Source of the DNA: Paucibacter sp. PLA-PC-4
GTDB taxonomy: Bacteria > Pseudomonadota > Gammaproteobacteria > Burkholderiales > Burkholderiaceae_C
DNA: 64,000 bases
Reading direction: 5' to 3'
Assembly (NCBI RefSeq): GCF_026241155.1
Contig: NZ_JAPFGP010000006.1
Span: 248,001 to 312,000 of the forward strand
The notes beneath the pieces were generated by a model that worked only from the letters and a program-made list of their open reading frames with translations, was not told where the DNA came from and did no database searches. The position numbers were made by a program, and so were the translations under genes. This document shows, piece by piece, positions 34,772-43,731 of this stretch; within the stretch, counting starts at the first letter, position 1; every line of letters starts with the position of its first letter.

Positions 34772-37700
34772 ATGCGGCTGCAACGATTGATCACTGTCAA
34801 CTGGGGCACGCTGGAGACGCGCGATTGGCCGCTGGCCGACGCCACGCTGCTGACCGGCGAATCCGGCTCGGGCAAGTCCACGCTGCTGGATGCAATCCAA
34901 GCGGTGCTCACGGCGGCGCGCCAAGGGGTCTTTCACTTCAATGCCGGCCAGAACGAGTCGACCCAGGGGCGTCGCGGCGGCAAGGAGCCGCGTACGCTGC
35001 ATGCTTACGCGCTGGGCCAGTGCGGCAGCGAAGTTTTCCTGCGCCAGCGCTCGACAAGCTATGTGGGCCTGAGCTTCGAGCCATCGGACCAGGAGAATGA
35101 GGCCGTGCCGTTCAGCGCGCTGCTGGGCGTCGAGGCACAGGTGGACGGGGGCCGGGCCGAAGGCGGTAAGCCGCTGTTCTACCTGCTGCGCGGGGCGAGC
35201 CTGACGCTGTCGCATCTGTTGTCGGGCGACTCTGTGCCAGGGCGCGTTCGGCCCCTGCCGCTGAAGGAAGCTTACGCCCAGCTTCAGTTGAGGCTTGGCC
35301 TCCAGTCGGAGCAGCTGATGCGCTTCGAGGGCAAGGACAGCTACTTGCAGCATCTCTACGGACACTTGTTGGGCCGCAAGTTCGTCCCCGAAGCGGATGC
35401 CACGCGCTGCGCCCGCGCGATCGTCAAGGCGATGGCTTACCGCGAGATCGGCAACGTCAACGAGCTGGTGCGTGACGAGATCCTCGATGCTCACGACTTC
35501 AGCCAAGAAGTCGGCAAGATGCGCCAGCTGATGCAGGAGATCGCCCGGCTGAAGGCCGACGCCGAGCGCCTGAAGTTGAATGTCGACCGGCTGAAACTGG
35601 TGGATGAGGCGGCTGGTGACGTGCTTTCGCAGCTGCGCCGGCATGTGGTGAACCTGAACGCCCATGCGCTGCGCGTACAGCGTGACGCGCAGGCTGATCG
35701 GTCACGGGGTGAGCGCCGCCGCGTGCAGCTGCAAGGTCAAGCCACGGAATCACAGCAGCGGTTGAATGCCATCGCCGATGAGCGCAGGGCCGTGGACGAG
35801 GAACTGGCTCTGGTGCAGGGTGAGCTGGCGCAGAGCGGCGTCGCGCAGGAGAAGCAGCGATTGACGACGCTGGTGGCGCAGTACGCCGAAACCTTCGGCC
35901 GCGAATGGAGCCGTGTGCAGCAGGCTGCCAAAGGCATGGATGAGGTGCTGGTCCGTGTGAATCAGTTGCTGGCGCTGGACCTGACCCTGCTGCCCGGTCT
36001 GTCCGCAGCCGTGCAGCAGCTGGGCCCGGCCGCCTTCCGGGCAGGCAAACAGTGGGCACCGGTGCGTGAGGCGCTGCTGGCCGAAGCCCGGCTGGACGAC
36101 GAGCTGGCCGCCTTCGAACTGGAGCCGCTGGATAAATCTCTGTGTGCGCTCGAAGCCGTGTTGATGGACTTGGTGATGAGCGCGCTGGTGGCGGCGCGCA
36201 GCGAGTTGATGCAGCAGCAGGCAACGCTGACGGATGAGCAGACCGCTCTGCGCGCTGAGCAGGCACTGCTGATGCAGGGGCGCTCACCGGCACCGGGCGA
36301 TGTGCAGCAGGCATTGAGTCTTCTGGAGTCGGAGCTGCCTGCGAGCCGCCCGCGCATGCTGGCCGCGTTGATCGAGCCGCGGCCCAGTAGTGGTTGGCAG
36401 GCCGCCATCGAGGGCTATATGGGCCGCGACCGCTTTGCGCTGATCGTGGAGCCTGACTTCGAGGAGGATGCTGTTCGCCTTCTCAGGCGTCACTTCGCCC
36501 GCCGCTCGCCCAAGATCGTGCAGGGCGCGAAGGCCGTCGAAGACACGCGTGGCATGGCGGTCGCGCCGCACAGCCTGCTCAGCGAGCTGCTCTGCGAGCA
36601 CCCGGTGGCCAAAGCGTATCTGCTTGCGCTGTACGGCCGCGTGCGCCAGGTCGCCAGCGAGGCCGAGCTGCGCCGTACGCCGCAGGGTCTGATGCAGCAA
36701 GGCCTGGGCAGCCGGGCTTACGGCATGTTCTCCTGCCTGGCCTCGGAACAAGAGCTGGCCTTCGGGCAGGAGAGCCGCAAGCGCCGGCTGGCCTGGATCG
36801 GCAAGCGCCTGGACGATTTGGTGCCGGAGCTGCAGGGCCTCAAGAACATGGCTCAGTCCTTGACGATGGTGCAGGGCTGGTTCAGCCAGAGCCGCGTCTC
36901 CTCGCTGACCCAGGCCCTCACTGAGGCGCTGGAAACCCGGCTGCGCCATGTGGGCGTGCAACTGCATCTGGCCCAGCTGGACACCTCCAGCATCGTGGCG
37001 CTGGAGCGGCGGCGGGATGCCCTTCGCGAAAGCCTGCAGTCCAAGCAGGCGCTGTGGGATGCAGAGCAGCAGGCCGTCGGCGTTCAGAACAAGGAGCTTG
37101 CCCAAGTGCTTAAGACGCTGGCGGAGCTGGATGCCCGCCTGCCTGAGCTGGCGCTGGACATCGTGACGGCGCAAGTCTGGATCAGCCGCTTCGCCAACGC
37201 CGCAGGCGCGGTGGCCAGCGAAGTGCAACTGCTCGACGACGCCCGAGAACTCGGCGAGGCCGAGCTGCCCAGCGCAGCTACGCTGCTCAATCATGCGAGC
37301 CATGCCGCCGAGAACCTGCCGGACCGCCTCAAGACGCTGCGTAATCACATCGCCACCTACCTCGCTGGCGCGAGGACCGATGAAGAGCGTTTCGTCTGGG
37401 ATGAACCGCCACGCAGCGTCGAGCATATCGAGGCCGTGCTGCGCGCGGTGCTGGCAGTGCAACAGGCCGCGCGCGATCAGATGCGACGGCAGGACGGCAT
37501 CGGCTTGGCCGAAAACGTCGCTCGGCTGGAGAAGGCCGAGGCGACCTTCAATCATGTGTTTACCAGCGACTTCTGCTTCAAGGTCAGGCGCGACGTGAAG
37601 GACGGTTCCAACACGCTGCGCAAGCTCAGCCAGGAGTTGAAGGCGATCCAGTTCGGCGTGGACTCCTACGACGTAGTGCAGGACTGGGTGCCGCGCTACA

Positions 37701-38395
37701 AGGGCTACTACGACTTCTTCGAGGCGCTGGACGGCGTGGTCGATCAATTGGAGAAAGACCGCACGGCCATCTTCGAGGCCCCCCAGCTCTCGCCCGAGCA
37801 CCGTGCCACGGCCCAGGAGATCAAGCGCCTGCTGCTGTCGCAGGACCAGATCGCCGCCGAGCGCGCGCTCAAGGAGCTGGCCGACTATCGCAACTACCGC
37901 CGCTACGACATCCATCGCATCGCCGGCGGCCACCGAACGCCGATGTCCACTTGGGGCACCGGCTCCGGCGGCGAGCTGGAGACGCCGTTCTATGTGATCC
38001 GTGCCGCCGTGCTGGCCCATGCGCTCGGGCACTTCGGCCGCCCGCCGAATGCGCCGGCGCTGCGGCTGATGCTCAGTGACGAAGCCTTCTCGAAGATGGA
38101 TGAGGCGCGTTCGCGGGCAGTGATGCGCTTTCTCGCGCAGAACATGGGCCTGCAACTGATCGTGGCGATGCCCACTTCGAAGTCCGGAGCGATCAAGCCT
38201 GAGTTCGACAAGGAGTACACCTTCTCCAAGCTGGAAGCCGAGGCCGAGGGTCAGGTCGTGCACATCAGCGAGGTGCAGGAGAAAGACTTCAAGCGCGAGG
38301 CGTTGGCGGCGCTGTGGGCCGAGCATGCACTTGCGGCAAGGGCACAGGCGACGCTGGCCTTCAAAGAGCAAGAGAAGGGAGAACGGTCGGCATGA
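34772..38395 (+). CDS. jetC: Wadjet SMC-like ATPase JetC
   Basis: This 1207-residue protein is the loop-extruding motor. Walker A is GESGSGKST at residues 29-37. Two long coiled-coil arms follow, broken by a hinge near residues 520-680. The C-terminal head has the ABC signature region TWGTGSGGELETPF and a Walker B region LMLSDEAFSKMDEARSRAVM. The layout and length match MukB/SbcC-like JetC. In Wadjet, JetABC recognises small closed circular DNA by extruding it and presents it to JetD. The gene has no frameshift and looks functional. Confidence 0.92.
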   Translation: MRLQRLITVNWGTLETRDWPLADATLLTGESGSGKSTLLDAIQAVLTAARQGVFHFNAGQNESTQGRRGGKEPRTLHAYALGQCGSEVFLRQRSTSYVGLSFEPSDQENEAVPFSALLGVEAQVDGGRAEGGKPLFYLLRGASLTLSHLLSGDSVPGRVRPLPLKEAYAQLQLRLGLQSEQLMRFEGKDSYLQHLYGHLLGRKFVPEADATRCARAIVKAMAYREIGNVNELVRDEILDAHDFSQEVGKMRQLMQEIARLKADAERLKLNVDRLKLVDEAAGDVLSQLRRHVVNLNAHALRVQRDAQADRSRGERRRVQLQGQATESQQRLNAIADERRAVDEELALVQGELAQSGVAQEKQRLTTLVAQYAETFGREWSRVQQAAKGMDEVLVRVNQLLALDLTLLPGLSAAVQQLGPAAFRAGKQWAPVREALLAEARLDDELAAFELEPLDKSLCALEAVLMDLVMSALVAARSELMQQQATLTDEQTALRAEQALLMQGRSPAPGDVQQALSLLESELPASRPRMLAALIEPRPSSGWQAAIEGYMGRDRFALIVEPDFEEDAVRLLRRHFARRSPKIVQGAKAVEDTRGMAVAPHSLLSELLCEHPVAKAYLLALYGRVRQVASEAELRRTPQGLMQQGLGSRAYGMFSCLASEQELAFGQESRKRRLAWIGKRLDDLVPELQGLKNMAQSLTMVQGWFSQSRVSSLTQALTEALETRLRHVGVQLHLAQLDTSSIVALERRRDALRESLQSKQALWDAEQQAVGVQNKELAQVLKTLAELDARLPELALDIVTAQVWISRFANAAGAVASEVQLLDDARELGEAELPSAATLLNHASHAAENLPDRLKTLRNHIATYLAGARTDEERFVWDEPPRSVEHIEAVLRAVLAVQQAARDQMRRQDGIGLAENVARLEKAEATFNHVFTSDFCFKVRRDVKDGSNTLRKLSQELKAIQFGVDSYDVVQDWVPRYKGYYDFFEALDGVVDQLEKDRTAIFEAPQLSPEHRATAQEIKRLLLSQDQIAAERALKELADYRNYRRYDIHRIAGGHRTPMSTWGTGSGGELETPFYVIRAAVLAHALGHFGRPPNAPALRLMLSDEAFSKMDEARSRAVMRFLAQNMGLQLIVAMPTSKSGAIKPEFDKEYTFSKLEAEAEGQVVHISEVQEKDFKREALAALWAEHALAARAQATLAFKEQEKGERSA

Positions 38396-39573
38396 GGCCA
38401 CCGACGCACCCTCTCCAGTTGCGCCTGGCGCATGCGCTGCTGCGCAAGGCCGAGCGCAGCGAGGGGGGGCGGACCGTCTCGCTGGCACTCGACGCGACGG
38501 TGCTGCCCGAACTTCACACCGCTGCGTCGCCAGAGGCCTTGGCGCATCTGGAGCTGCTGCTGGAAGGGCTTTGCGCGACAGGCTGGGCACGGCTCAGGAC
38601 GGACAAGGCGCGGGCTTTTCAGACGCTGGCAGATCGCAGGCCGGCGCTATTGCTGCTGGATGCCGAGGCCTTGACTCAATGGAGCGGCTTCGAGCCTGCC
38701 GCGCCACGCTGGAGTCGGGCGCTGGTGCAGGCGCTGCGCGAGCAACCGTCGCTGCTCGCCGTGCCCGATGCGCCGGCGTTGCTGGACTATCTACTGCGCA
38801 ATCCGCTGCCCGCCCTTGAGGGGCGGGGGCCGGGAGAGTGTGCCGCCGTGCTGAACGCGCTGGCGGCCGAGTTGGCCAGCGGGCACGCCGCGCCGGCTGC
38901 GACAAGGTCTTACCTGCGCGAGTTGTCGGCCCGGCATTTCCGCGGGCACAGCAAGGTTCTGGATGCGCGCGAGGAACTGCTGCGCCTGCTTGGCGCGGAC
39001 GAAGGGCGCTTTCTGGAGGCGCCGATCCAGCTGCTTGTCGACCTGCCCAAAGGCTGGTCTGGCGAAGATGTTCTGTTCATAGAGAACGCCGTGAGCTTCG
39101 AGCGCATGGCCGCGCTGCGCCAACCAGCCTGGGCACGCACGGCCTTGTTGTATGCAGCGGGCTTTCGTGCCGGGGCCCGCCGCTTGCGTGAACGCACAGG
39201 CTCGTCGCTGTACTGGCGCCACCGCGTGTCCGACGCGGATGCCCAACGCTTCGAGGACTGGCTGTATGGCGAGGTGGGCGAGGTCCCCGTAGGCTTCTAC
39301 GGCGATCTTGACTTCGCTGGCCTTGCCATCCTCGCGCAACTGCGCGCAAGTTTCCCTGCTTGCGGAGCCTGGCGGCCGGGCTACGAGGCCCTGCTTGCCC
39401 GGCTCGACTCAGGCCATGCTCCCGACGAGGCGGGCAAAGAGAGGCAGCTGGATCCTGACGTCACTGGCTGCCAGTTCGCGGACGAGGTGCTACTGCCCGC
39501 GTTGCGAAACGAGGGACGGTGCGTGGATCAGGAGTGCTGGCCCGGCGGCGCCGGAAAGTTCGAAGCGAGATGA
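38392..39573 (+). CDS. jetD: Wadjet nuclease JetD (Toprim)
   Basis: The product has 393 residues. The N-terminal half is the DUF3322-type arm-like domain (HFRGHSKVLDAREELLRLLG). The C-terminal half is a Toprim-like DUF2220 domain with the catalytic glutamate in LFIENAVSFERM and the DxD pair in FYGDLDFAGLAILAQL. JetD cuts plasmid DNA once JetABC has trapped it. It starts at ATG 38392 inside the jetC stop and ends the operon. All expected catalytic residues are visible. Confidence 0.9.
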   Translation: MRPPTHPLQLRLAHALLRKAERSEGGRTVSLALDATVLPELHTAASPEALAHLELLLEGLCATGWARLRTDKARAFQTLADRRPALLLLDAEALTQWSGFEPAAPRWSRALVQALREQPSLLAVPDAPALLDYLLRNPLPALEGRGPGECAAVLNALAAELASGHAAPAATRSYLRELSARHFRGHSKVLDAREELLRLLGADEGRFLEAPIQLLVDLPKGWSGEDVLFIENAVSFERMAALRQPAWARTALLYAAGFRAGARRLRERTGSSLYWRHRVSDADAQRFEDWLYGEVGEVPVGFYGDLDFAGLAILAQLRASFPACGAWRPGYEALLARLDSGHAPDEAGKERQLDPDVTGCQFADEVLLPALRNEGRCVDQECWPGGAGKFEAR

Positions 39574-40089
39574 GGGTCGGTGCTGGCGGATAGCGGGCCT
39601 TCGCGCCCCCCACAGATCGCTGTCGCTGCTGAACAGGCATTCGCCGCAGTGCACCTTCCTGGCACTCCTCGCGGCTTGGGCCCACATGCGCTGTGCGTTC
39701 GCAGCACACTGCCAGAGACACGCACTGCCCCGGGAAAAGGCAGTCCATCAACTTCGGTAGCCAGACGTTGAACTCTGCGCCTGTCGCAGCTCCTTTGGCG
39801 CCCTACGTCGCTCAACCCAAAAACGATTCCTCACCGCCGAATAGTGACGGTTCCTGACCGCCGTTCACAACAGCGTCACCCATAAGATGAGAAGTCGCTC
39901 CCCGCGGCACCGGGGAGCATCGCTGCAGCCAGTGCACGCGCATCGCCGACGGCACAAGTCCGGACGCTTAGCTGAACGTACGTTCCAAGCTTGGCCGGTC
40001 GATTCGGCTTGCTGCTTCCATATCGCGAAACGGCACCTATTTGAAGGTGCTTCTGTTAAGCCCTGACCAATTCCTCGGGCAGGGGCTGT
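39574..40089. other. Gap with degenerate repeat copy A
   Basis: About 39627-39810 aligns by eye with 44961-45145: shared runs include CAGTGCACCTT, ACATGCGCTGTGCG, ATCAACTTCGG and TTTGGCGCCCTACG. No gene is supported in the rest. A hairpin with stem GCTCCCCG/CGGGGAGC lies near 39898-39920 and has no T-run. Confidence 0.55.
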
Positions 40090-40680
40090 TCAACTGCGGA
40101 CGAACGCCAATAGCAGCTGATAGTCGCCCTGGTCCGCGGAGCGCAGGGCCGCCAAGTACCTCGTACGCACATCATTTGCCGCGACCAGATTGCCGCCACT
40201 GCCCCAGGAAAACGCCGGTTGGCCCAGGCTGCGAACCAGTGCGTCGGCCATCATGCGGGCATGCCTCCCGTTGCCGTTGGGAAACGAATGAACCCAGACC
40301 AGGTCGCGATGAAAGCGCGCGCCGATCTCATCTAGCGGGAATGTGGAGTTGTCGATCCACCATCGGGTGTTATCGAACAGGTTCTTGAGGCGCACCGCCA
40401 CCTGCGTCCAGTCGCAGCCGATGTTCTTGTCTGACTTGCGAAACGTGCCCGCCCATGCCCAGGTCTCGCCGAACATCTGCTTGTGCAACTCTCGGCAGAA
40501 CCGCTCGTTGAGCACGTCCGGCGAGCGCGCCCTTTTTAGCCACCGCACGGCACGCAGGATGTTCTCCTGCTCCCAGTCGTTCAGTTCACCTTGCGTGGTC
40601 AAGTGTTCGGGGATGAGCCCCGCCTTCTCGTCGGGGTCCAGTGGCGTCTGGCCCTCATGCTCCTCGAGAGCTATCGCCAT
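40090..40680 (-). CDS. Mobile mystery protein B (Fic domain)
   Basis: The 196-residue protein has the Fic active-site motif HSFPNGNGRHARMMADALVR (HxFxxGNGRxxR) with the catalytic His near residue 130. The N-terminal part (GQTPLDPDEKAGLIPEHLTT) is that of the mobile mystery protein B family, found paired with an HTH protein on mobile DNA. Fic enzymes transfer AMP or a related group to target proteins, so a toxin-like role is likely. Its start overlaps the end of the partner gene by ten bases. No inhibitory motif of the (S/T)xxxE(G/N) kind was identified with certainty. Confidence 0.88.
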   Translation of the reverse strand: MAIALEEHEGQTPLDPDEKAGLIPEHLTTQGELNDWEQENILRAVRWLKRARSPDVLNERFCRELHKQMFGETWAWAGTFRKSDKNIGCDWTQVAVRLKNLFDNTRWWIDNSTFPLDEIGARFHRDLVWVHSFPNGNGRHARMMADALVRSLGQPAFSWGSGGNLVAANDVRTRYLAALRSADQGDYQLLLAFVRS

Positions 40681-41132
40681 AGGTTTGACCAGCGGCCGCG
40701 AAGTAGTTCTTCAGTCCTGCGCTCCACCTGCTTGCGCAGGCGTTCGGCGCCCGGGCGCTGCTCTTCCAGGCCCATGGTGTGGGCCACCCCCCCGACTTCT
40801 TCCATGGCGATGGCGCGGGCGCGTTCCTGGATCATGTCGGTGAGCGGGCGCCGCGGAACCAGGGCGTAGACCAGTTCGCAATCCAGCCCGTCGGCGAGCT
40901 TGCGCAACTGCCCGAGCGTGATGCGGTCATCTGCTTCGGACTGTTCGGACTTGTGCAGCGTCGAACCCGTGATGCCCAGTCGCTGAGCCTGCTGACGCTC
41001 TGTGCGTCCCAAGGCTTCCCGGATGAGCTTCAACCACCCACGTGGCGGGGGCTGCCGCTTCACCAAGTCCGCATAGCTGGACAAGGTGGCTTGCAGCTGC
41101 TCAAGTCGGAGTTGATTCAGTTCAGGTGACAT
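40671..41132 (-). CDS. Mobile mystery protein A (HTH)
   Basis: The 153-residue protein has a helix-turn-helix of the XRE type (ERQQAQRLGITGSTLHKSEQ and DRITLGQLRKLADGL) after a helical N-terminus. It is the usual upstream partner of the Fic protein and is expected to bind its own promoter and perhaps neutralise the Fic partner. ATG 41130-41132 (MSPELNQLRLEQL) is taken as start; the frame is open further upstream through the operator-like repeat. Confidence 0.87.
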   Translation of the reverse strand: MSPELNQLRLEQLQATLSSYADLVKRQPPPRGWLKLIREALGRTERQQAQRLGITGSTLHKSEQSEADDRITLGQLRKLADGLDCELVYALVPRRPLTDMIQERARAIAMEEVGGVAHTMGLEEQRPGAERLRKQVERRTEELLRGRWSNLWR

Positions 41133-41139
41133 TGCTGGC

Positions 41140-41178
41140 CTATAGGCTGATTTCAATAACACTATTGATAGCCTATAG
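41140..41178. promoter_or_regulatory. Nested inverted repeat, operator of mobile mystery pair
   Basis: CTATAGGCT (41140) and AGCCTATAG (41170) are exact complements. Inside them CAATA (41154) and TATTG (41163) form a second pair with nearly the same centre. The site begins 8 bases before the HTH gene start, so binding would block its transcription. Confidence 0.65.
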
Positions 41179-41769
41179 TGAATCATAAATCCGCCTTCCG
41201 CTTTGTTGCAATGAAGCAAACATTGAATTTTTGCTTCATATATAGGAAGCTTACGGCAGAGTCGTGCTTCTTCTTGGTGAAGCAGGATGTCATTAGCCTG
41301 ATTCGCGAAACTGCGACCAGTTGAAGGGCGTTCTGCGTGCTGTTAAACCGGCCTGGCTCCTCGGTCTCCGAGCAGCTCCGCCCCCGGCGCTCAAATGCGC
41401 TGACTAAGACGGCAATGTCGACTGGTTCGCCGCCGCAGCGACCGCCGTTGCACCGGACACCCTCCTCGTTGATTGGCGAGGAGGTTGTAGGGCGATGTGG
41501 TCAAGGTCCGTAGCTGACCTCACAATCGCGCTCGGCAAGCTCGATGAGTAATCGCCATGAGAGATGCAAAGCCCACGGACCCTTGGCAGTCCGATGCCCG
41601 CCAACTGGGGCACCAGCACAGTCCGCGCGGCACCAATGACTGCTTGGTGCAAGTCGGCGTGAACTCGCCGGCCGGCAGCGACCGCCCCCTCACGCTGCGA
41701 AGCCGAAGTCTTGAACCGGTCGGCCGCTTGAGGCTGATTGCTGAAGTTCACCAGCGACTGCTTTGCGGC
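41179..41769. other. Gap without supported gene; degenerate repeat
   Basis: The stretch holds an 8-bp hairpin (CCTCCTCG/CGAGGAGG, 41461-41484). Around 41590-41760 its reverse strand resembles 63700-63830 (shared ACTTCGGCTTCGCAGCGT, the CAAG/GCCGACC run before it and a TCACGC run after it). Frames here are not protein-like. Confidence 0.45.
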
Positions 41770-41774
41770 ACCCC

Positions 41775-42050
41775 ATTGCGGGACAACGAGTCCAGCGGGC
41801 TGCGCAACGCGCCACCGCCCATCCGCAACACGTGGGTGTAGATCAGGATCGTCGCCACGTCAGCATGGCCCGGTAGTTCCTGCATGGTGCGAATGTCACT
41901 GCCTGCCTGCAGCCCGTGGCGAAGCTGTGCCTCAGGGTGTGGGGCTTGGCCGGCTTGGTGATGCCGGCATCGTGGACGGCCCGCTTGAACGCCCGCAGGA
42001 AGGTCTCGTCATAGAGGTGGTGACGGCGGACGATGCCGCTGCACGGGTCA
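41775..42050 (-). pseudogene. Integron integrase (intI-type) C-terminal remnant
   Basis: The frame from about 42050 reads [36 protein letters not shown], and then shifts frame in the poly-purine GGGCTGCAGGCAGGC. It continues with [30 protein letters not shown], and [19 protein letters not shown]-like LPGHADV and the tyrosine in IYTHV are tyrosine-recombinase active-site regions. The IYTHVLxxGGxGxRSPLD ending is typical of integron integrases. The N-terminal two thirds are missing and the frame is broken, so it is inactive. Confidence 0.75.
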
Positions 42051-42170
42051 GTGGAGCTGATGTCTTCAACTACATCGAGATGTTCTACAACCCCAAGCGG
42101 CGCCACGGCACTGCCGGCGATACTTTGCCGGTCGAGTTCGAACGACGCCATTCCCAACGGCTCACGGGTG
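42050..42170 (+). pseudogene. IS3-family transposase 3' fragment
   Basis: A short plus-strand stretch reads [20 protein letters not shown] and [13 protein letters not shown], the C-terminal end of IS3-family OrfB (normally FDYIExFYNRxRRHSxLGYxSPxEFE). The rest of the transposase is absent. It meets the integrase remnant head-on, showing that an insertion or deletion joined the two fragments. Confidence 0.75.
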
Positions 42171-42228
42171 TCAAGGGAATCTGGGGCGATTCACGTAGCA
42201 TGCAATTTCAGTCGACTTGGAGAACCGG

Positions 42229-43416
42229 ATGCTGTTGCGCATTACTGCGTTTGTAGTGACCTCCTTGCTGTGCGGATGTGCTGCTGTCCCAGAGTTGCAG
42301 CCGCGCGGAGAGGCGTACAGCTACGCCGGTGAGCTGCGCCGTGCGGCCGAGGTGAAGTCGCCTTCGGGCCCGGGGCAGCTCGTAGCCTCAGTGCGGGCAA
42401 TGCTGGGAGACTTGGATGGCGCCATCGCGGCTTTCGATGCGAGCCAGCCGGCACACAGACTGCCGGCGCCCGATTTGAGCCAAGACCGCTCTGAGGACGC
42501 GCTGGCTGCCATCCTGCGCGAGGCAGCCACGCGCCAGATCGTCATCCTGAACGAGGCACACCATGTGCCTATGCACCGCGCGTTCTCGATGCGGCTAGCG
42601 CGCGAGCTGCGCAAGCTCGGATTCGAATACCTCGCCTGTGAGGCCTTCACTCGTGGCCGCGATCCCAATGTCGGGGTCGTCGAGAGATCCAGCGGTGCCT
42701 ATCTCCAGGACCCGGTGTTCGCTGAGTTCATCCGGGAGGCCCGCCGTGACGGCTGGAAGCTGGTGGCCTATGAGGCCGACGTGGACTCGTCAGTGCAGGG
42801 CCTTGAACGAATCCGCCAGCGCGAACAAGGCCAAGCACGCAACCTCGTCGAGCAGGTACTGGCCAGGCAGCCCAGTGCCAGGATCTTTGTCCATGTCGGT
42901 TACGGTCATGCCCTTGAAACACCGCAGCCGCTGGGGCAAGGGCGCGGCAGTGTACTGTTGATGGCCGGCGAGTTGAAGCAGATGACAGGCGTAGACCCGC
43001 TGAGCATCGACCAGAGCATGACCTACGCCCACTCAGACCCGGCGCGCGAGCTTAGCAGCTACCGGGCCGCGCTGGCCTTGCAGGACGGGCTGGAGCCCTT
43101 CGTGCTGCGCAAGTTGGACGGCAGCGCCCGCCTGCTGCAACTGACACCGGATGCGGTGGACCTGCAGGTCATCCACCCGCCTTACACGCTGGTCAGCGGC
43201 CGCCCGTCCTGGCTGGTGAGCTGGGCGCAGCGTCGGCCGTTCCCCGTTCCCGACGCGTGGTTGCCAACCCAGGGCCGCCGGCTCATCTACGCTGTGCACC
43301 AAGGCCATCCCGCGCAGGCGATCCCCGCAGACATAGTCATCGCCGAAGCCGGCAAGGCTGCGCCAGCGCTAATGTTGCCCGCTGGTCAGTTTCGCTTCGA
43401 GTTCGAGCAGTTCTAG
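42229..43416 (+). CDS. ChaN-like lipoprotein
   Basis: The 395-residue protein has a lipoprotein signal (MLLRITAFVVTSLLCGCAAV, lipobox LCGC). The core motif IVILNEAHHVPMHRAFSMRL with YLACEAF matches the ChaN/Tiki-like superfamily, which includes haem-binding and erythromycin-esterase-like proteins. GGAG at 42219 supports ATG 42229 rather than the TTG four codons earlier. Its location in gene debris suggests that it arrived with the accessory segment. Activity unknown. Confidence 0.75.
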   Translation: MLLRITAFVVTSLLCGCAAVPELQPRGEAYSYAGELRRAAEVKSPSGPGQLVASVRAMLGDLDGAIAAFDASQPAHRLPAPDLSQDRSEDALAAILREAATRQIVILNEAHHVPMHRAFSMRLARELRKLGFEYLACEAFTRGRDPNVGVVERSSGAYLQDPVFAEFIREARRDGWKLVAYEADVDSSVQGLERIRQREQGQARNLVEQVLARQPSARIFVHVGYGHALETPQPLGQGRGSVLLMAGELKQMTGVDPLSIDQSMTYAHSDPARELSSYRAALALQDGLEPFVLRKLDGSARLLQLTPDAVDLQVIHPPYTLVSGRPSWLVSWAQRRPFPVPDAWLPTQGRRLIYAVHQGHPAQAIPADIVIAEAGKAAPALMLPAGQFRFEFEQF

Positions 43417-43730
43417 CGAGTAGCGCTTCATACCCCCAACCCTGCCGTGCGGCAAAGGGAAGCCGGCGCACCGCAACACGACCTGCTTCGCCTGGTTTGA
43501 GATGACAGCTGCTGGGCTTCGTCCGCCACGTTGCTACGCTGCTGAGCTGGTTGTGCACCATGTGCGAAGTACGTACATATGCTGTCCAACTTCTGAGTCG
43601 CTTGCAAAGAAGCTGGCTTACCTGGCGTTGCAGCGGACCTGCGCCGGCTACGCTGGCTAGTCCTCTGAATTCAAGCGTTGATCGGCAGCTTTCTGGCGTC
43701 GAGTTCGGCGAATCGGATGGCCGCAATCGC
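43417..43730. other. Short gap before IS30 element
   Basis: No gene is supported. The last part (GGCCGCAATCGCT, up to 43731) joins smoothly to the sequence on the other side of the IS30 element (CTGCAGAACAG). The joined sequence resembles repeat copy A near 39615-39640, so the IS appears to have split a repeat copy. Confidence 0.45.
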
Positions 43731-43731
43731 T

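Noticed and set aside
36284-38590. 768-codon open frame opposite jetC
   Set aside because: Antisense shadow of the JetC coiled-coil and head; no start site and no recognisable motif.
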